The notes below the pieces were generated by a model. It was not told where the DNA came from. It did no database searches and worked only from the letters and a program-made list of their open reading frames with translations. A stretch of DNA of 64,000 bases, from positions 178,158-242,157 of the forward strand of contig QPGA01000001.1 of NCBI GenBank assembly GCA_003332265.1, written 5' to 3'. The translations under genes were made by a program, and so were the position numbers. The stretch is from Candidatus Accumulibacter meliphilus. GTDB taxonomy: Bacteria; Pseudomonadota; Gammaproteobacteria; Burkholderiales; Rhodocyclaceae. Shown piece by piece: positions 35,890 to 44,135 of the stretch. The first letter of the stretch is position 1. The number at the start of each line of letters is the position of its first letter.

Positions 35890-36033
35890 GACGGCCGGGG
35901 GCTCGATGGCCGGAAAGCAGACGTACGTGAGCGTCTGGCGCAGGGGCAGGGCGGCGGCGAAATCGCCCGCTTCTTCAATTTGCCGCTGGCAGAGATCGAG
36001 GCGGTGATTGGCGAGCTGCCGTCGCCGTCCTGA
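35890..36033 (+). pseudogene. In-frame protein-like extension after the DUF2917 amber stop
   Basis: Directly after TAG the same frame encodes about 47 residues, including ERLAQGQGGGEIARFFNLPL then AEIEAVIGELPSPS, ending at TGA. The composition and the helix-turn-helix-like pattern (GEIARFFNLPLAEIEAVIGEL) look coding. There is no ATG or GTG with a ribosome site for independent translation. It may be a formerly separate small gene, a lost C-terminus, or a coincidence. Confidence 0.35.
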
Positions 36034-36046
36034 GCGCGTCGCCCCA

Positions 36047-36601
36047 TCACCTGTCGGCGCTGGCGTGCATCCACGTCGTCCGCTCGACGCCGACGTTTTT
36101 CCTGGCGTCGCTCAGCCACATCTCGCCATCACTGATCATGCAGGCGATGTTCATGCCGCGTTCGGCCAGCGCCGCGAGTTCGCTCGTCGCTTCGCGCGGT
36201 AGCTGGAAAATGCTCAGGTTCTCGCAGCGGGCGAGTGCATTGCCGATTTTCGTCCACCAGATGCCGGCCTTGTTGCCACCATACGCATAGACGACCACCT
36301 GCCGCGCCCGGCCGCAGGCCTTGCGCAGGTGTTTTTCATCGGGCAGGCCGACATCGATCCATAAATCAATTTCATTGGTCGGCGATTTTTGCCAGAGATC
36401 GGGTTCGCCTTCGGTGGACAGCCCGCTGGTGAACTGCAGGCTGTCGCTGGCATGCAGGGCAAAGGCCAGGAGGCGGACCATCATTCGTTCGTCGGTTTCG
36501 GAGGGATGGCGGGCGAGGGTCAGTGCGTGCGTGGCGTAGTAGCCGCGATCGGTATCGGAAATGGTCAGTTCAGCTTTGAAAATGGTGGCTTTCAGTGCCA
36601 T
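36047..36601 (-). CDS. yaeQ: YaeQ family protein
   Basis: A 184-residue protein with the YaeQ signature along its length: MALKATIFKAELTISDTDRGYYATHALTLARHPSETDERMMVRLLAFALHA at the N-terminus, TEGEPDLWQK-x-PTNEIDLWIDVGLPDEKHLRKACGRA and the C-terminal IACMISDGEMWLSDA. YaeQ has a PD-(D/E)XK nuclease-like fold and was first noticed as an RfaH-suppressor; its role is uncertain. The ATG at 36601 matches the family start. A compound repeat lies about 20 bp upstream. Confidence 0.9.
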   Translation of the reverse strand: MALKATIFKAELTISDTDRGYYATHALTLARHPSETDERMMVRLLAFALHASDSLQFTSGLSTEGEPDLWQKSPTNEIDLWIDVGLPDEKHLRKACGRARQVVVYAYGGNKAGIWWTKIGNALARCENLSIFQLPREATSELAALAERGMNIACMISDGEMWLSDARKNVGVERTTWMHASADR

Positions 36602-36622
36602 GCGCGGGCTCCCTTTAATGTG

Positions 36623-36736
36623 ATCGTCGCGTACGCGACTCACGAACCTCCCTTCTCCCCCTGCGGGAGAAGGGTCAGGGAAAGAGGGGTGGTCATGCCT
36701 TCAATGGTCTGGGGTATCTCGACTGTCATGACCGTG
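36623..36736 (+). repeat. Compound palindromic repeat, copy D
   Basis: A complete short-form copy with GTCGCGTACGCGAC (a perfect 14-bp palindrome), the CCCTTCTCCCCCTGCGGGAGAAGGG hairpin and a slightly degenerate closing module ending GTCATGACCGT. It lies just before the yaeQ start. Confidence 0.8.
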
Positions 36737-37002
36737 AAGGCCGCCAGTGTGCGCGAAAGGCGAGGCTCGAACAAGTTGCCGATCGACCAGGAGGTGGCGC
36801 ACCGGCATTGCCGGGAGCGCAAGGCGCTGCCGCTGGCGAGCTTGCCACGTCGTCAGAAAAAACCCTGATTGACCGCTGTTTACTGCCGCACCTATACTCG
36901 TCGTCATACGGCTGTTGAATGGTCGTGCCCGGGAGGGCGCTATGGGCCGCGCAGGTGGCGGCTTCATGCGGTGCGTGGGCGGGCTGGCGGCGGAGTGTGT
37001 AA

Positions 37003-39993
37003 ATGGCATGGTTCAGCATTCAACGTAGCGCAGTGCTTTCACTGTTCGCCGGTCTGGCCTTGACCGCCTGGGCGGCGCAGTGGGCGGCCGGCGTCGTGGA
37101 AAGCGAGGCCCGACAGGAATTCAAACAGGCGTCGGCGATACGGGTGTTGCAGGTCGACAAACGACTCGATGCCTACCACGGCGTCCTGCGCGGACTGCAG
37201 GGCTTCTTCGCCGGCTCGGCCGAAGTCGACCGTGGCGAGTTCCATCGCTATGTCGCCCGTCTCGAACTCAAGAAGCGCCTCCCCGGCTTTCAGGTGGTCG
37301 GTTTTGCGCGCCGCGTTGCGCTCGCCGAGCGTGCTGCGTTCCTTGCCGCTGTGCGTTCGGATCGCCGCCTCGTTGCCGAAGGGTATCCGGCATTTGCGCT
37401 CCGCCCGCAGGGTGAGCGGTCGGAGTACCTGGCCATCGAGTACACCGAACCGGCACAAGATAACGAAGCCGCTATGGGTTTTGATCTGCTCAGCGAAAAC
37501 GCGCGTCGAGATGCCATCGAGCGCGCGCGCGCGACTGGCGCAGCGGCGGCCACGGCGCCGCTGACCCTGGTTCAGGAAACCGGCCGGCAGACCAGCTTTT
37601 TGCTGATCGTGCCGATTTATCGTAATACGGCGTCGATAGCGACGGTGGAAGAGCGACAGGATGCTTTACATGGCGTCGTTTACGCGGCCTTTCGCATGGA
37701 GGATCTGGCCCGCGGCATTTTCGGAGACGATGCGCAGCACCTCGACCTGTCGGTCGACGATGTCGGTCTTGTTGGCAGCGCCGCTGGCGGTGTTGCCGAC
37801 GCGCAGCCCCTGCTGCGCTTGAAGCCCGCGGCGAGCAAGTCCGAGGGCGCGTCTTACAGCAGCGAAAGACTGCTCGATTTCGCTGGTCGACAGTGGCGCC
37901 TGCGCATCGATGCCAGCGACGCGCAGGCGGTAGTCAAGCGTACCTCGACGGTGGTTCTCGCTGGCGGTGCGCTGATCAGCATCCTGATGTTCGCCCTCCT
38001 GCAGTCCTTCGCCGGATCGCGCGCGCGCGCGCTCGAACTGGCCGACGCCATGACCCACGAACTGCGCGAATCGGAGGCTCGTACCCGAGCCGTGCTCGAC
38101 AACACTCTCGATGCGATCATCACCATCGACGAGCAGGGGCTGATCGAAAGCTTCAATCTGGCCGCCGAGAGGCTGTTCCGCTACACCACTACGGAGGTAC
38201 TCGGGCGCAATGTCAAGATGCTGATGCCCGCGCCTTACGCCGACGCCCATGACGGCTATCTCCGTGCTTATCGGCAAACCCGGGTGCGCAAGATCATTGG
38301 TATCGATCGCGAAGTCCTTGGCCAGCGTGCCGACGGCAGTTGTTTTGCGATGGAGTTGGCGGTGACCGAGGTGATCGTGAACGACCGCCGTCGTTTCATT
38401 GGGCTGGCGCGCGACATTACCGAGCGCAAGAAAATGGAGCAACTCAAGAATGAGTTCGTGTCCACGGTCAGCCATGAGCTGCGCACGCCGCTGACGTCGA
38501 TTCGTGGTTCGCTGGGTCTCCTCGAAGGCGGCATTGGTGGTCAACTGCCGGCGCCGGCGAAAGCGCTGATCGGTATCGCCGCCAACAACTGCGATCGCCT
38601 GGTCGACCTGATCAACGATATTCTCGATATTGAAAGAATTGCCTCGGGCAGGATGAACTTCCAGTTCGCCACGCAGCCGCTGCTGCCCTTGATCGAGCAG
38701 GCGCTGGAGGCGAACCAGGGTTTTGCCGTACAGCATGAGGTGCGCCTCGAACTCGTCGCCCGCCCTGCCGAGGGCAGGGCGCGCATCGACGCCGACCGTT
38801 TTCTGCAGGTGCTTGCCAATCTGCTGTCGAACGCGGCCAAGTTTTCGCCGCCTGGCGAGGCGGTCGAGGTCTCCTTGCTGCGCCGCGGCGATCGCCTGCG
38901 CATAGAAGTTGCCGATCATGGCCCAGGCATCCCGGAGGCGTTTCGGGCGCGGATTTTCGAGAAGTTTTCGCAGGCCGACGGGTCGACGACGCGCGCCAGG
39001 GGCGGTTCGGGTCTTGGCCTGTCGATCTCGAAGGCGCTGGTCGAGCGCATGGGCGGCGCCATCGGCTTCAGCAGCGAGCCGGGTCAGGGCGCCCGCTTCT
39101 GGTGCGAGTTTCCCGAGGTCATGGCCGAGAGCCCGTCAATGATCGTGCCGCTGGCGAGCGCCGACGCGCCACGGGTACTCGTTTGCGCAGACGATGCTGA
39201 CGTCGCGCAGCTCCTGGCGACGGTGTTGAAGCGCGCCGGATACGAGGTCGATCTGGCAGCAAGTGCGGCGCAGGCCGGAGAGTATCTCGGCAGCCGGCAG
39301 TACGCGGCGATGACGCTGGATATGGGCCTGCCCGACGACACCGGCAGCGACCTGCTGCGCAGCCTGCGTGCCGCCAAGGGCGGTTTCCAGGTGCCGGTAG
39401 TGGTTATCTCGGGAGCGCACGATCTGGCGACGCCAGCGCTCGGTGGCGCTCTGGCGGTGGTCGACTGGCTTGACAAGCCGGTCGATGTACAGCGACTCAC
39501 CGCCGCGCTGAAGCGGGCGATGCACGGGCCGGCGTCGAGGTGCGCGCGCATCCTGCATGTCGAGGACGACGCCGATCTGGTGCACATCGTTGCCGCCCAG
39601 TTCGGTAGCCTGGCAGAAATCATTGCGGCGCGTACGCTGTCCACAGCCAAGGACGAGCTGGCGACGCGGACTTTCGATGTGGTCATTCTCGACCTTGGCT
39701 TGCCGGACGGCTCGGGGCTGGAACTTCTGCCAGTGATCCAGGGACTGGAGCATCCGCCACCGGTGGTCGTCTTTTCTGCCAGCGACACCGCGACCCGAGT
39801 CGATGTGCAGCAGGCAGTCGCCGCCAGCCTCGTCAAGTCGCGTACCTCCAACGAGCGACTGTTGCAGATTGTCCGTGAGTTGACGCAGCCGGCGCAAGCG
39901 GCTGAAGCAGCCGGAGCCCGGCGGCGGCTGATGACGGCCGGCGGGGAAGATCAGGAGACGCATGACCATAAGGAGAACGAAGATGAGCGCTAG
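37003..39993 (+). CDS. CHASE-domain hybrid sensor histidine kinase with two receivers
   Basis: A 996-residue inner-membrane kinase. TM1 (about 9-28) and TM2 (about 320-340, VVLAGGALISILMFALLQSF) enclose a periplasmic CHASE domain (LDAYHGVLRGLQGFFAGSAEVDRGEFHRYV, FQVVGFARRV). A PAS domain follows (about 355-475, LDAIITIDEQGLIESFNLAAERLFRY). The HisKA phosphoacceptor is in TVSHELRTPLTSIRGS near 490. The HATPase has its N box (LLSNAAKFSPPGE), G1 (DHGPGIPE) and G2 (GGSGLGLSI). Receiver 1 (about 724-840) has the acceptor Asp in LDMGLPDDTG; receiver 2 (about 848-960) in LDLGLPDGSG. The stop overlaps the next receiver gene. Confidence 0.92.
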   Translation: MAWFSIQRSAVLSLFAGLALTAWAAQWAAGVVESEARQEFKQASAIRVLQVDKRLDAYHGVLRGLQGFFAGSAEVDRGEFHRYVARLELKKRLPGFQVVGFARRVALAERAAFLAAVRSDRRLVAEGYPAFALRPQGERSEYLAIEYTEPAQDNEAAMGFDLLSENARRDAIERARATGAAAATAPLTLVQETGRQTSFLLIVPIYRNTASIATVEERQDALHGVVYAAFRMEDLARGIFGDDAQHLDLSVDDVGLVGSAAGGVADAQPLLRLKPAASKSEGASYSSERLLDFAGRQWRLRIDASDAQAVVKRTSTVVLAGGALISILMFALLQSFAGSRARALELADAMTHELRESEARTRAVLDNTLDAIITIDEQGLIESFNLAAERLFRYTTTEVLGRNVKMLMPAPYADAHDGYLRAYRQTRVRKIIGIDREVLGQRADGSCFAMELAVTEVIVNDRRRFIGLARDITERKKMEQLKNEFVSTVSHELRTPLTSIRGSLGLLEGGIGGQLPAPAKALIGIAANNCDRLVDLINDILDIERIASGRMNFQFATQPLLPLIEQALEANQGFAVQHEVRLELVARPAEGRARIDADRFLQVLANLLSNAAKFSPPGEAVEVSLLRRGDRLRIEVADHGPGIPEAFRARIFEKFSQADGSTTRARGGSGLGLSISKALVERMGGAIGFSSEPGQGARFWCEFPEVMAESPSMIVPLASADAPRVLVCADDADVAQLLATVLKRAGYEVDLAASAAQAGEYLGSRQYAAMTLDMGLPDDTGSDLLRSLRAAKGGFQVPVVVISGAHDLATPALGGALAVVDWLDKPVDVQRLTAALKRAMHGPASRCARILHVEDDADLVHIVAAQFGSLAEIIAARTLSTAKDELATRTFDVVILDLGLPDGSGLELLPVIQGLEHPPPVVVFSASDTATRVDVQQAVAASLVKSRTSNERLLQIVRELTQPAQAAEAAGARRRLMTAGGEDQETHDHKENEDER

Positions 39994-40372
39994 CTTGCAA
40001 CGGATTCTTTACGTCGAGGACGAAGTCGATATTCGCACGGTCGCCAAGTTGGCGCTCGAAGCCGTCGGCGGTTTCGAGGTCGAGGTCGCCGCTTCCGGCG
40101 ATGAGGCGCTGCTGCGCGTGCGCGACTTCGCGCCCGATCTGCTGCTGCTCGACGTCATGATGCCGGGCATGGACGGGCCGGCGACCTTGCGCGCCTTGCG
40201 TGCGCAGTCGCAAACGGAGTTCGTGCCGGCGATCTTCATGACCGCGCGCGCGTTGCCCGGCGAGGTCGCGGCGCTCAAGGCCGAGGGCGCCTTGGGCGTG
40301 ATTACCAAGCCTTTCGATCCGCTGGCGCTGGCCGATCAGCTGCGCATGTTCTGGGAGGCTCGCGATGCCTGA
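39983..40372 (+). CDS. Single-domain response regulator (CheY-like)
   Basis: A 129-residue receiver. The acidic pair is in YVEDEVDIRTVAKLAL, the phosphoacceptor Asp in LLLLDVMMPGMDGPATL (near 57), the Thr/Ser switch in IFMTARA and the Lys in ITKPFDPLALADQLR. With no output domain it probably passes phosphate or binds a partner. Its start overlaps the hybrid kinase gene by 11 bp and its end overlaps the Hpt gene by 8 bp, so the three are translationally coupled. Confidence 0.9.
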   Translation: MSASLQRILYVEDEVDIRTVAKLALEAVGGFEVEVAASGDEALLRVRDFAPDLLLLDVMMPGMDGPATLRALRAQSQTEFVPAIFMTARALPGEVAALKAEGALGVITKPFDPLALADQLRMFWEARDA

Positions 40373-40865
40373 ATTGCCCGCCGCTGCTGCCGCCCAACTG
40401 GCGGCGCAACTGGCCGAACTGGGCGAGGAATTCCAGCGCTCGCTGCCGGAACGAGTGGGCCAGATCGAGGCCGCAGTGATGGCTCTCGGCGCGAGCTGGG
40501 AGGATTGTGCGGATGGGGAGGGTTGGCGGTGTGGCGAGAGTTGGGAAGCGGCGCTGCGCGAACTGTCTGCCGCCACGCATAGCCTCGCCGGCGCCGCCGG
40601 AACTTTCGGCTATCCCGCGCTCGGCGCCACGGCTCTCCAGATGGAGGCACTGGCACGCCAGCTACAGGCCGATCCGGCAGCACGAGTGGTGGGCAGTGCC
40701 AGTGCCAGGGAGACTTTCGCGCGCCTTCTGGCGACGCTGAAGGCGCCGGTCGGCACGGCGCCCTTGCTGATCAGCGCGGCAGTGAGCGCCGCAAGCGTCG
40801 GCGGTTTGGCGACTGCTCCGGCGCTGCGGCCGGCGCCTGTGCTGGTCGTCGGGGACGACGAATGA
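40365..40865 (+). CDS. Hpt-domain phosphotransfer protein with broken C-terminal receiver start
   Basis: The 166-residue protein has an Hpt four-helix bundle at about 10-130 with the phosphoacceptor His in LSAATHSLAGAAGTFGYPALG (near residue 73). It would shuttle phosphate between the hybrid kinase and receivers encoded next to it. After a linker rich in Ala and Pro, the last residues APVLVVGDDE look like beta-strand 1 and the acidic pair of a receiver domain, then TGA. The rest of a receiver start is found in the next frame (40862-40954), so this was probably an Hpt-receiver fusion. Confidence 0.8.
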   Translation: MPELPAAAAAQLAAQLAELGEEFQRSLPERVGQIEAAVMALGASWEDCADGEGWRCGESWEAALRELSAATHSLAGAAGTFGYPALGATALQMEALARQLQADPAARVVGSASARETFARLLATLKAPVGTAPLLISAAVSAASVGGLATAPALRPAPVLVVGDDE

Positions 40866-40954
40866 GCGCCAGCGCCGTGCTCGCGATGCTCGCCAAGCGC
40901 CTGGGCCGCAATCGCGTCGAGCTTGGCGGCGCACTCACCGGAGACAAGACATGA
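40862..40954 (+). pseudogene. Micro-ORF, remnant of a receiver domain
   Basis: The 30-codon frame reads SAVLAMLAKRLGRNRVELGG, which fits the first helix and second strand of a receiver (VDDDE-x-x-x-x-x-L-x-x-L-x-R-x-G-x-x-V-x-x-A). It directly continues APVLVVGDDE of the Hpt gene, but one frame over. The rest of the domain is gone. Its ATG overlaps the Hpt stop and its stop overlaps the next kinase start (ATGA both times), so it could still couple translation. Confidence 0.5.
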
Positions 40955-42990
40955 ACGACAGCATGCCGGCGGGCAAACGCATCCTGGTCGTCGAGGACGA
41001 TGCACTCGTTGCCCGGTCCCTGGCGCTGCGCCTGGCCGCGCTCGGTTACGCTGTCGTCGGGCCGGTGGCCTCTGGCGAAGAGGCGGTGGCGGCGGCGGCG
41101 CGTGAACGGCCCGACCTGGTGTTGATGGACATCGTTCTACCGGGCGCCGTAGACGGCATTGACGCGGCGCGGGTGATTATCGACGAGCAACGTGTGCCAC
41201 TGCTCTATCTGACCGCCTACGCCGACGAGGAGCGCTTCGCGCGTGCGCGAATCACCGCGCCGCATGCTTATCTCATCAAACCCTATAGCGACCGCGAGCT
41301 GCAACTGGCGATTGAGCTGGCACTGCAGCGGCACCAGCACGAGGCCTTGTTGCTTCTCGAAGCCGAGCACCAGGAGCGCCGTATCGACGAATTGGCGACA
41401 ACGCTGGCGGCGCTCGTCGAAGGTTCGACCGACTGCATCTCCGCCAAGGATTCCGACGGCCGCTACATCCTCTGCAACCGTGCCGTGGAAAGTTTGCTCG
41501 GCCGGCAGCGCCAGGACATTCTCGGCCATCGTGACGAGGAGTTCTTCCCGGCCGGGCTGGCTGCACGCCTGCGCGCCGACGATCAACGCCTGATGTCGGC
41601 GGTGGCGACCGAGACCTGCGAGGAAGAAATCAGCGCCGCCGCAGGCGGCGAGCGCACCTACCTGACGACCAAGGGCTGTCTGCGCATTGCCGGCGAGACG
41701 GTGGGCGTCTTCGCCATTGCCCGCGACATCAGCGGACGCAAGGAAGCCGAGCGGCGTCTGCGCCGGCTGAGTGGTTTTTTCAACGCCGTTGCGCAGATCA
41801 ACCAGGCGATCATGCACGCCGAATCGGCCGCGGCCTTGCTGGTCAGCGCCTGCAAAATCGTCGTCCGCCACGGCGAAGTCGACGGTGCCTGGGTCGGCCT
41901 GCTCGACGCCGACGGCTGGATCGAGGTCGTCGCCGATTCCGGCATGGCCGGCGAATACCTGCGCGGGCTGCGCATTTCGATCGACGCGCAGCGGGCGGAA
42001 GGGCACGGCCCTAACGGCGCTGCCATGCGCGATGGCCGCCCGGCGATCTGCAACGACTTCCTGAACGACCCGCGTACGGGCCCCTGGCGGGAACGTGCCA
42101 GGGCGGCGGGCATCGCCGCTGCGGCGGTGTTTCCGATCCGCCGCGCTGGCGCCGTGGTCGGCGTCTTCAGCCTCTACGCTGGCGAAGTCGCATATTTCGA
42201 CGAGGAATTGATCGAACTGCTCGGCGAGTTGGCCAGCGACATCTCCTTCGCGCTCGATAAATTCAGTGCCGATGAGCGTCGGCAGCGTGCCGAGGCCGAG
42301 TTGCACAACGCTCTCGCTCGCCTGCACGAGGTCTCGGCACGGCTGATCGGCGTGCAGGAAGAGGAGCGGCGGCGCCTGGCCCGCGATCTGCACGACGACA
42401 TCGGGCAGAACCTGACGATGATAAAAATCGTGCTGCTCGGCATGCGACCCTGGCCTGCGGGCGGCGACCGGGACGAAGTTCAGGAAGCCGCCGACATCGC
42501 CGATCGCACCCTGCAGCGTGTCCGCGCCCTGTCGGTCGAGCTACGCCCGCCGCAGCTCGACGACCTGGGTCTGCTGGCGGCGCTGCGCGCGCATCTCGAC
42601 AACACCTGCCGCCAGGCCGGAATCGAGGCCCGCTTTATTGCCGACGAAGGCATGCCGCAGCCGCCGGAGGAGATTGCCATCGCCTGCTTCCGCATCGCCC
42701 AGGAGGCGCTGAACAATGCCGTCCGCCACGCCGGCGCGAGTGCGCTGGTGCTCGAACTGCGGCTTGCAAAAGGCTCGCTGGTGCTGTCCGTGCGCGACGA
42801 TGGCCATGGCTTTGATGCCGCAGCGGCTCTTGACGGTGCGGCGCGCGGCAAGAGCCTCGGTCTGCTCTCGATGCAGGAACGCGCGGCGCTCGTCGGCGGG
42901 CAGCTGGAGCTGCTTTCGGAGCCGGCGCGGCGCGCCGGCAGCGAGCTGCGAGTGACGCTGCCGCTGCCACTGTCCGGAGCGCGTCAATGA
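40951..42990 (+). CDS. Receiver-PAS-GAF sensor histidine kinase, NarL/DegS type
   Basis: A 679-residue soluble kinase. The N-terminal receiver (about 8-125) has RILVVEDDALVARSL and the acceptor Asp in LVLMDIVLPG. A PAS domain (about 145-270) contains STDCISAKDSDGRYILCNRAVESLLG. A GAF domain (about 285-445) includes AAVFPIRRAGAVVGVFSLYA. The HisKA_3 dimerisation box has the phosphorylated His in ARDLHDDIGQNLTMIKI (near 485), and the HATPase has EALNNAVRHAGA and DDGHGFD. A receiver at the front suggests it is itself controlled by a neighbour's phosphate. The stop overlaps the start of its LuxR-type partner. Confidence 0.92.
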   Translation: MNDSMPAGKRILVVEDDALVARSLALRLAALGYAVVGPVASGEEAVAAAARERPDLVLMDIVLPGAVDGIDAARVIIDEQRVPLLYLTAYADEERFARARITAPHAYLIKPYSDRELQLAIELALQRHQHEALLLLEAEHQERRIDELATTLAALVEGSTDCISAKDSDGRYILCNRAVESLLGRQRQDILGHRDEEFFPAGLAARLRADDQRLMSAVATETCEEEISAAAGGERTYLTTKGCLRIAGETVGVFAIARDISGRKEAERRLRRLSGFFNAVAQINQAIMHAESAAALLVSACKIVVRHGEVDGAWVGLLDADGWIEVVADSGMAGEYLRGLRISIDAQRAEGHGPNGAAMRDGRPAICNDFLNDPRTGPWRERARAAGIAAAAVFPIRRAGAVVGVFSLYAGEVAYFDEELIELLGELASDISFALDKFSADERRQRAEAELHNALARLHEVSARLIGVQEEERRRLARDLHDDIGQNLTMIKIVLLGMRPWPAGGDRDEVQEAADIADRTLQRVRALSVELRPPQLDDLGLLAALRAHLDNTCRQAGIEARFIADEGMPQPPEEIAIACFRIAQEALNNAVRHAGASALVLELRLAKGSLVLSVRDDGHGFDAAAALDGAARGKSLGLLSMQERAALVGGQLELLSEPARRAGSELRVTLPLPLSGARQ

Positions 42991-43643
42991 GTGCGTGCAT
43001 CCGCGTCCTTCTCGCCGACGATCACGGCCTGGTGCGCGCCGGCATTCGTTCGTTGCTGGGCGCGGTCAATGGCGTCGAAGTCGTCGGCGAAGCGGACGAC
43101 GGCGCTGGCGCCATCGCGCGCGTCGGCGAGTGCCTGCCGGATGTGCTGCTGATCGACATCGCCATGAAGGACATGAACGGGCTGCTGGCGACCGCCGAAA
43201 TCCGTCGTCTCTATCCGGCGGTACGGGTGATCGTGTTGTCGATGCACAGCGATGCCGAGTACGTGCTGCAGGCGCTACAGGCCGGTGCCACCGGCTACCT
43301 GATCAAGGACGCGGCGCCGATCGAACTGGAACTCGCGCTGCGCGCGGTAATGCGCGGCGAAAGCTGGCTATCGCCAAGCATTTCGCGGCAGGTGGTCGAC
43401 GGCTATCTGGCCCGTCTCAACGGTGACCCTCCGGCCGCTGATGCCCTGACGCCGCGCCAACGCGAGATCCTTTGCCGTATCGCCGCCGGCAACGGGGTCA
43501 AGGAGATCGCTTTCGATCTCGGTATCAGCACCAAGACCGTCGAGTCGCACCGCGCCCAGATCATGGAGCGGCTGGGAATACACGAGGTCGCTGGCCTGAC
43601 CCGCTACGCCATTCGCAATGGACTGGTTTCCGCCTCCGCTTAG
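42987..43643 (+). CDS. LuxR/NarL-family response regulator
   Basis: A 218-residue regulator. The receiver has LLADDHGLVRAGIRSLL, the phosphoacceptor Asp in LLIDIAMKDMNGL (near 57) and the Lys in GYLIKDAAP. The C-terminal HTH (about 150-215) reads LTPRQREILCRIAAGNGVKEIAFDLGISTKTVESHRAQIMERLGI. It is the cognate partner of the NarL-type kinase encoded with a four-base overlap. Target genes are not evident. Confidence 0.93.
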   Translation: MSACIRVLLADDHGLVRAGIRSLLGAVNGVEVVGEADDGAGAIARVGECLPDVLLIDIAMKDMNGLLATAEIRRLYPAVRVIVLSMHSDAEYVLQALQAGATGYLIKDAAPIELELALRAVMRGESWLSPSISRQVVDGYLARLNGDPPAADALTPRQREILCRIAAGNGVKEIAFDLGISTKTVESHRAQIMERLGIHEVAGLTRYAIRNGLVSASA

Positions 43644-43751
43644 GCTTGTCCGCGCCTGAGGCGATTGCCGACCGGGATTTTTCTGGTCGAGTCTGGGGGA
43701 TTGCCCGATGGCGCCGGGCCGTCGCAGCTGCCAGACTGACAGCCATCTTCA

Positions 43752-44135
43752 ATGCTGTGGATGGCTGTCATGCGCGTGATCAAGGTGTTGTTGGTCGATG
43801 ATTCTCCCGACTTTCGCAAGCTGCTGGGCCGCCTGCTGCGCGGGCTGGGTTTCGAGATAGCCGCGAGCGTCGGCTCCGGGGAGGAAGCGCTGCAGCTGCT
43901 CGCCAGCGAACACCCCGATGTCGTCATTCTCGATATCGCGATGCCCGGCTTGAGTGGCCTTGAAACCGCGCAGCGCATCCGCGCGCTATCTGCGGACGTC
44001 AAGTTGCTGATTCTTTCCCTGCACGCGACCCCGGAGTATCAGCAGGCGGCGTCGGCGATCGGCGTCGATGCCTACGTCTGCAAGTCCAATCTGGTGCCTG
44101 AATTGCCGCGCGTGCTGGCTGAGCTGAGCGCATGA
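43752..44135 (+). CDS. Stand-alone receiver-domain protein
   Basis: A receiver-only protein of up to 127 residues: KVLLVDDSPDFRKLLGRLLRGLGFEI, the phosphoacceptor Asp in VVILDIAMPGLSGLE and the Lys in AYVCKSNLVPEL. The sequence is NarL-like but lacks the HTH. The ATG at 43770 (MRVIKVLLVDD) is closer to the usual domain start than 43752. Its stop overlaps the start of the GGDEF/EAL gene, so it probably modulates cyclic-di-GMP turnover by that protein. Confidence 0.88.
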   Translation: MLWMAVMRVIKVLLVDDSPDFRKLLGRLLRGLGFEIAASVGSGEEALQLLASEHPDVVILDIAMPGLSGLETAQRIRALSADVKLLILSLHATPEYQQAASAIGVDAYVCKSNLVPELPRVLAELSA

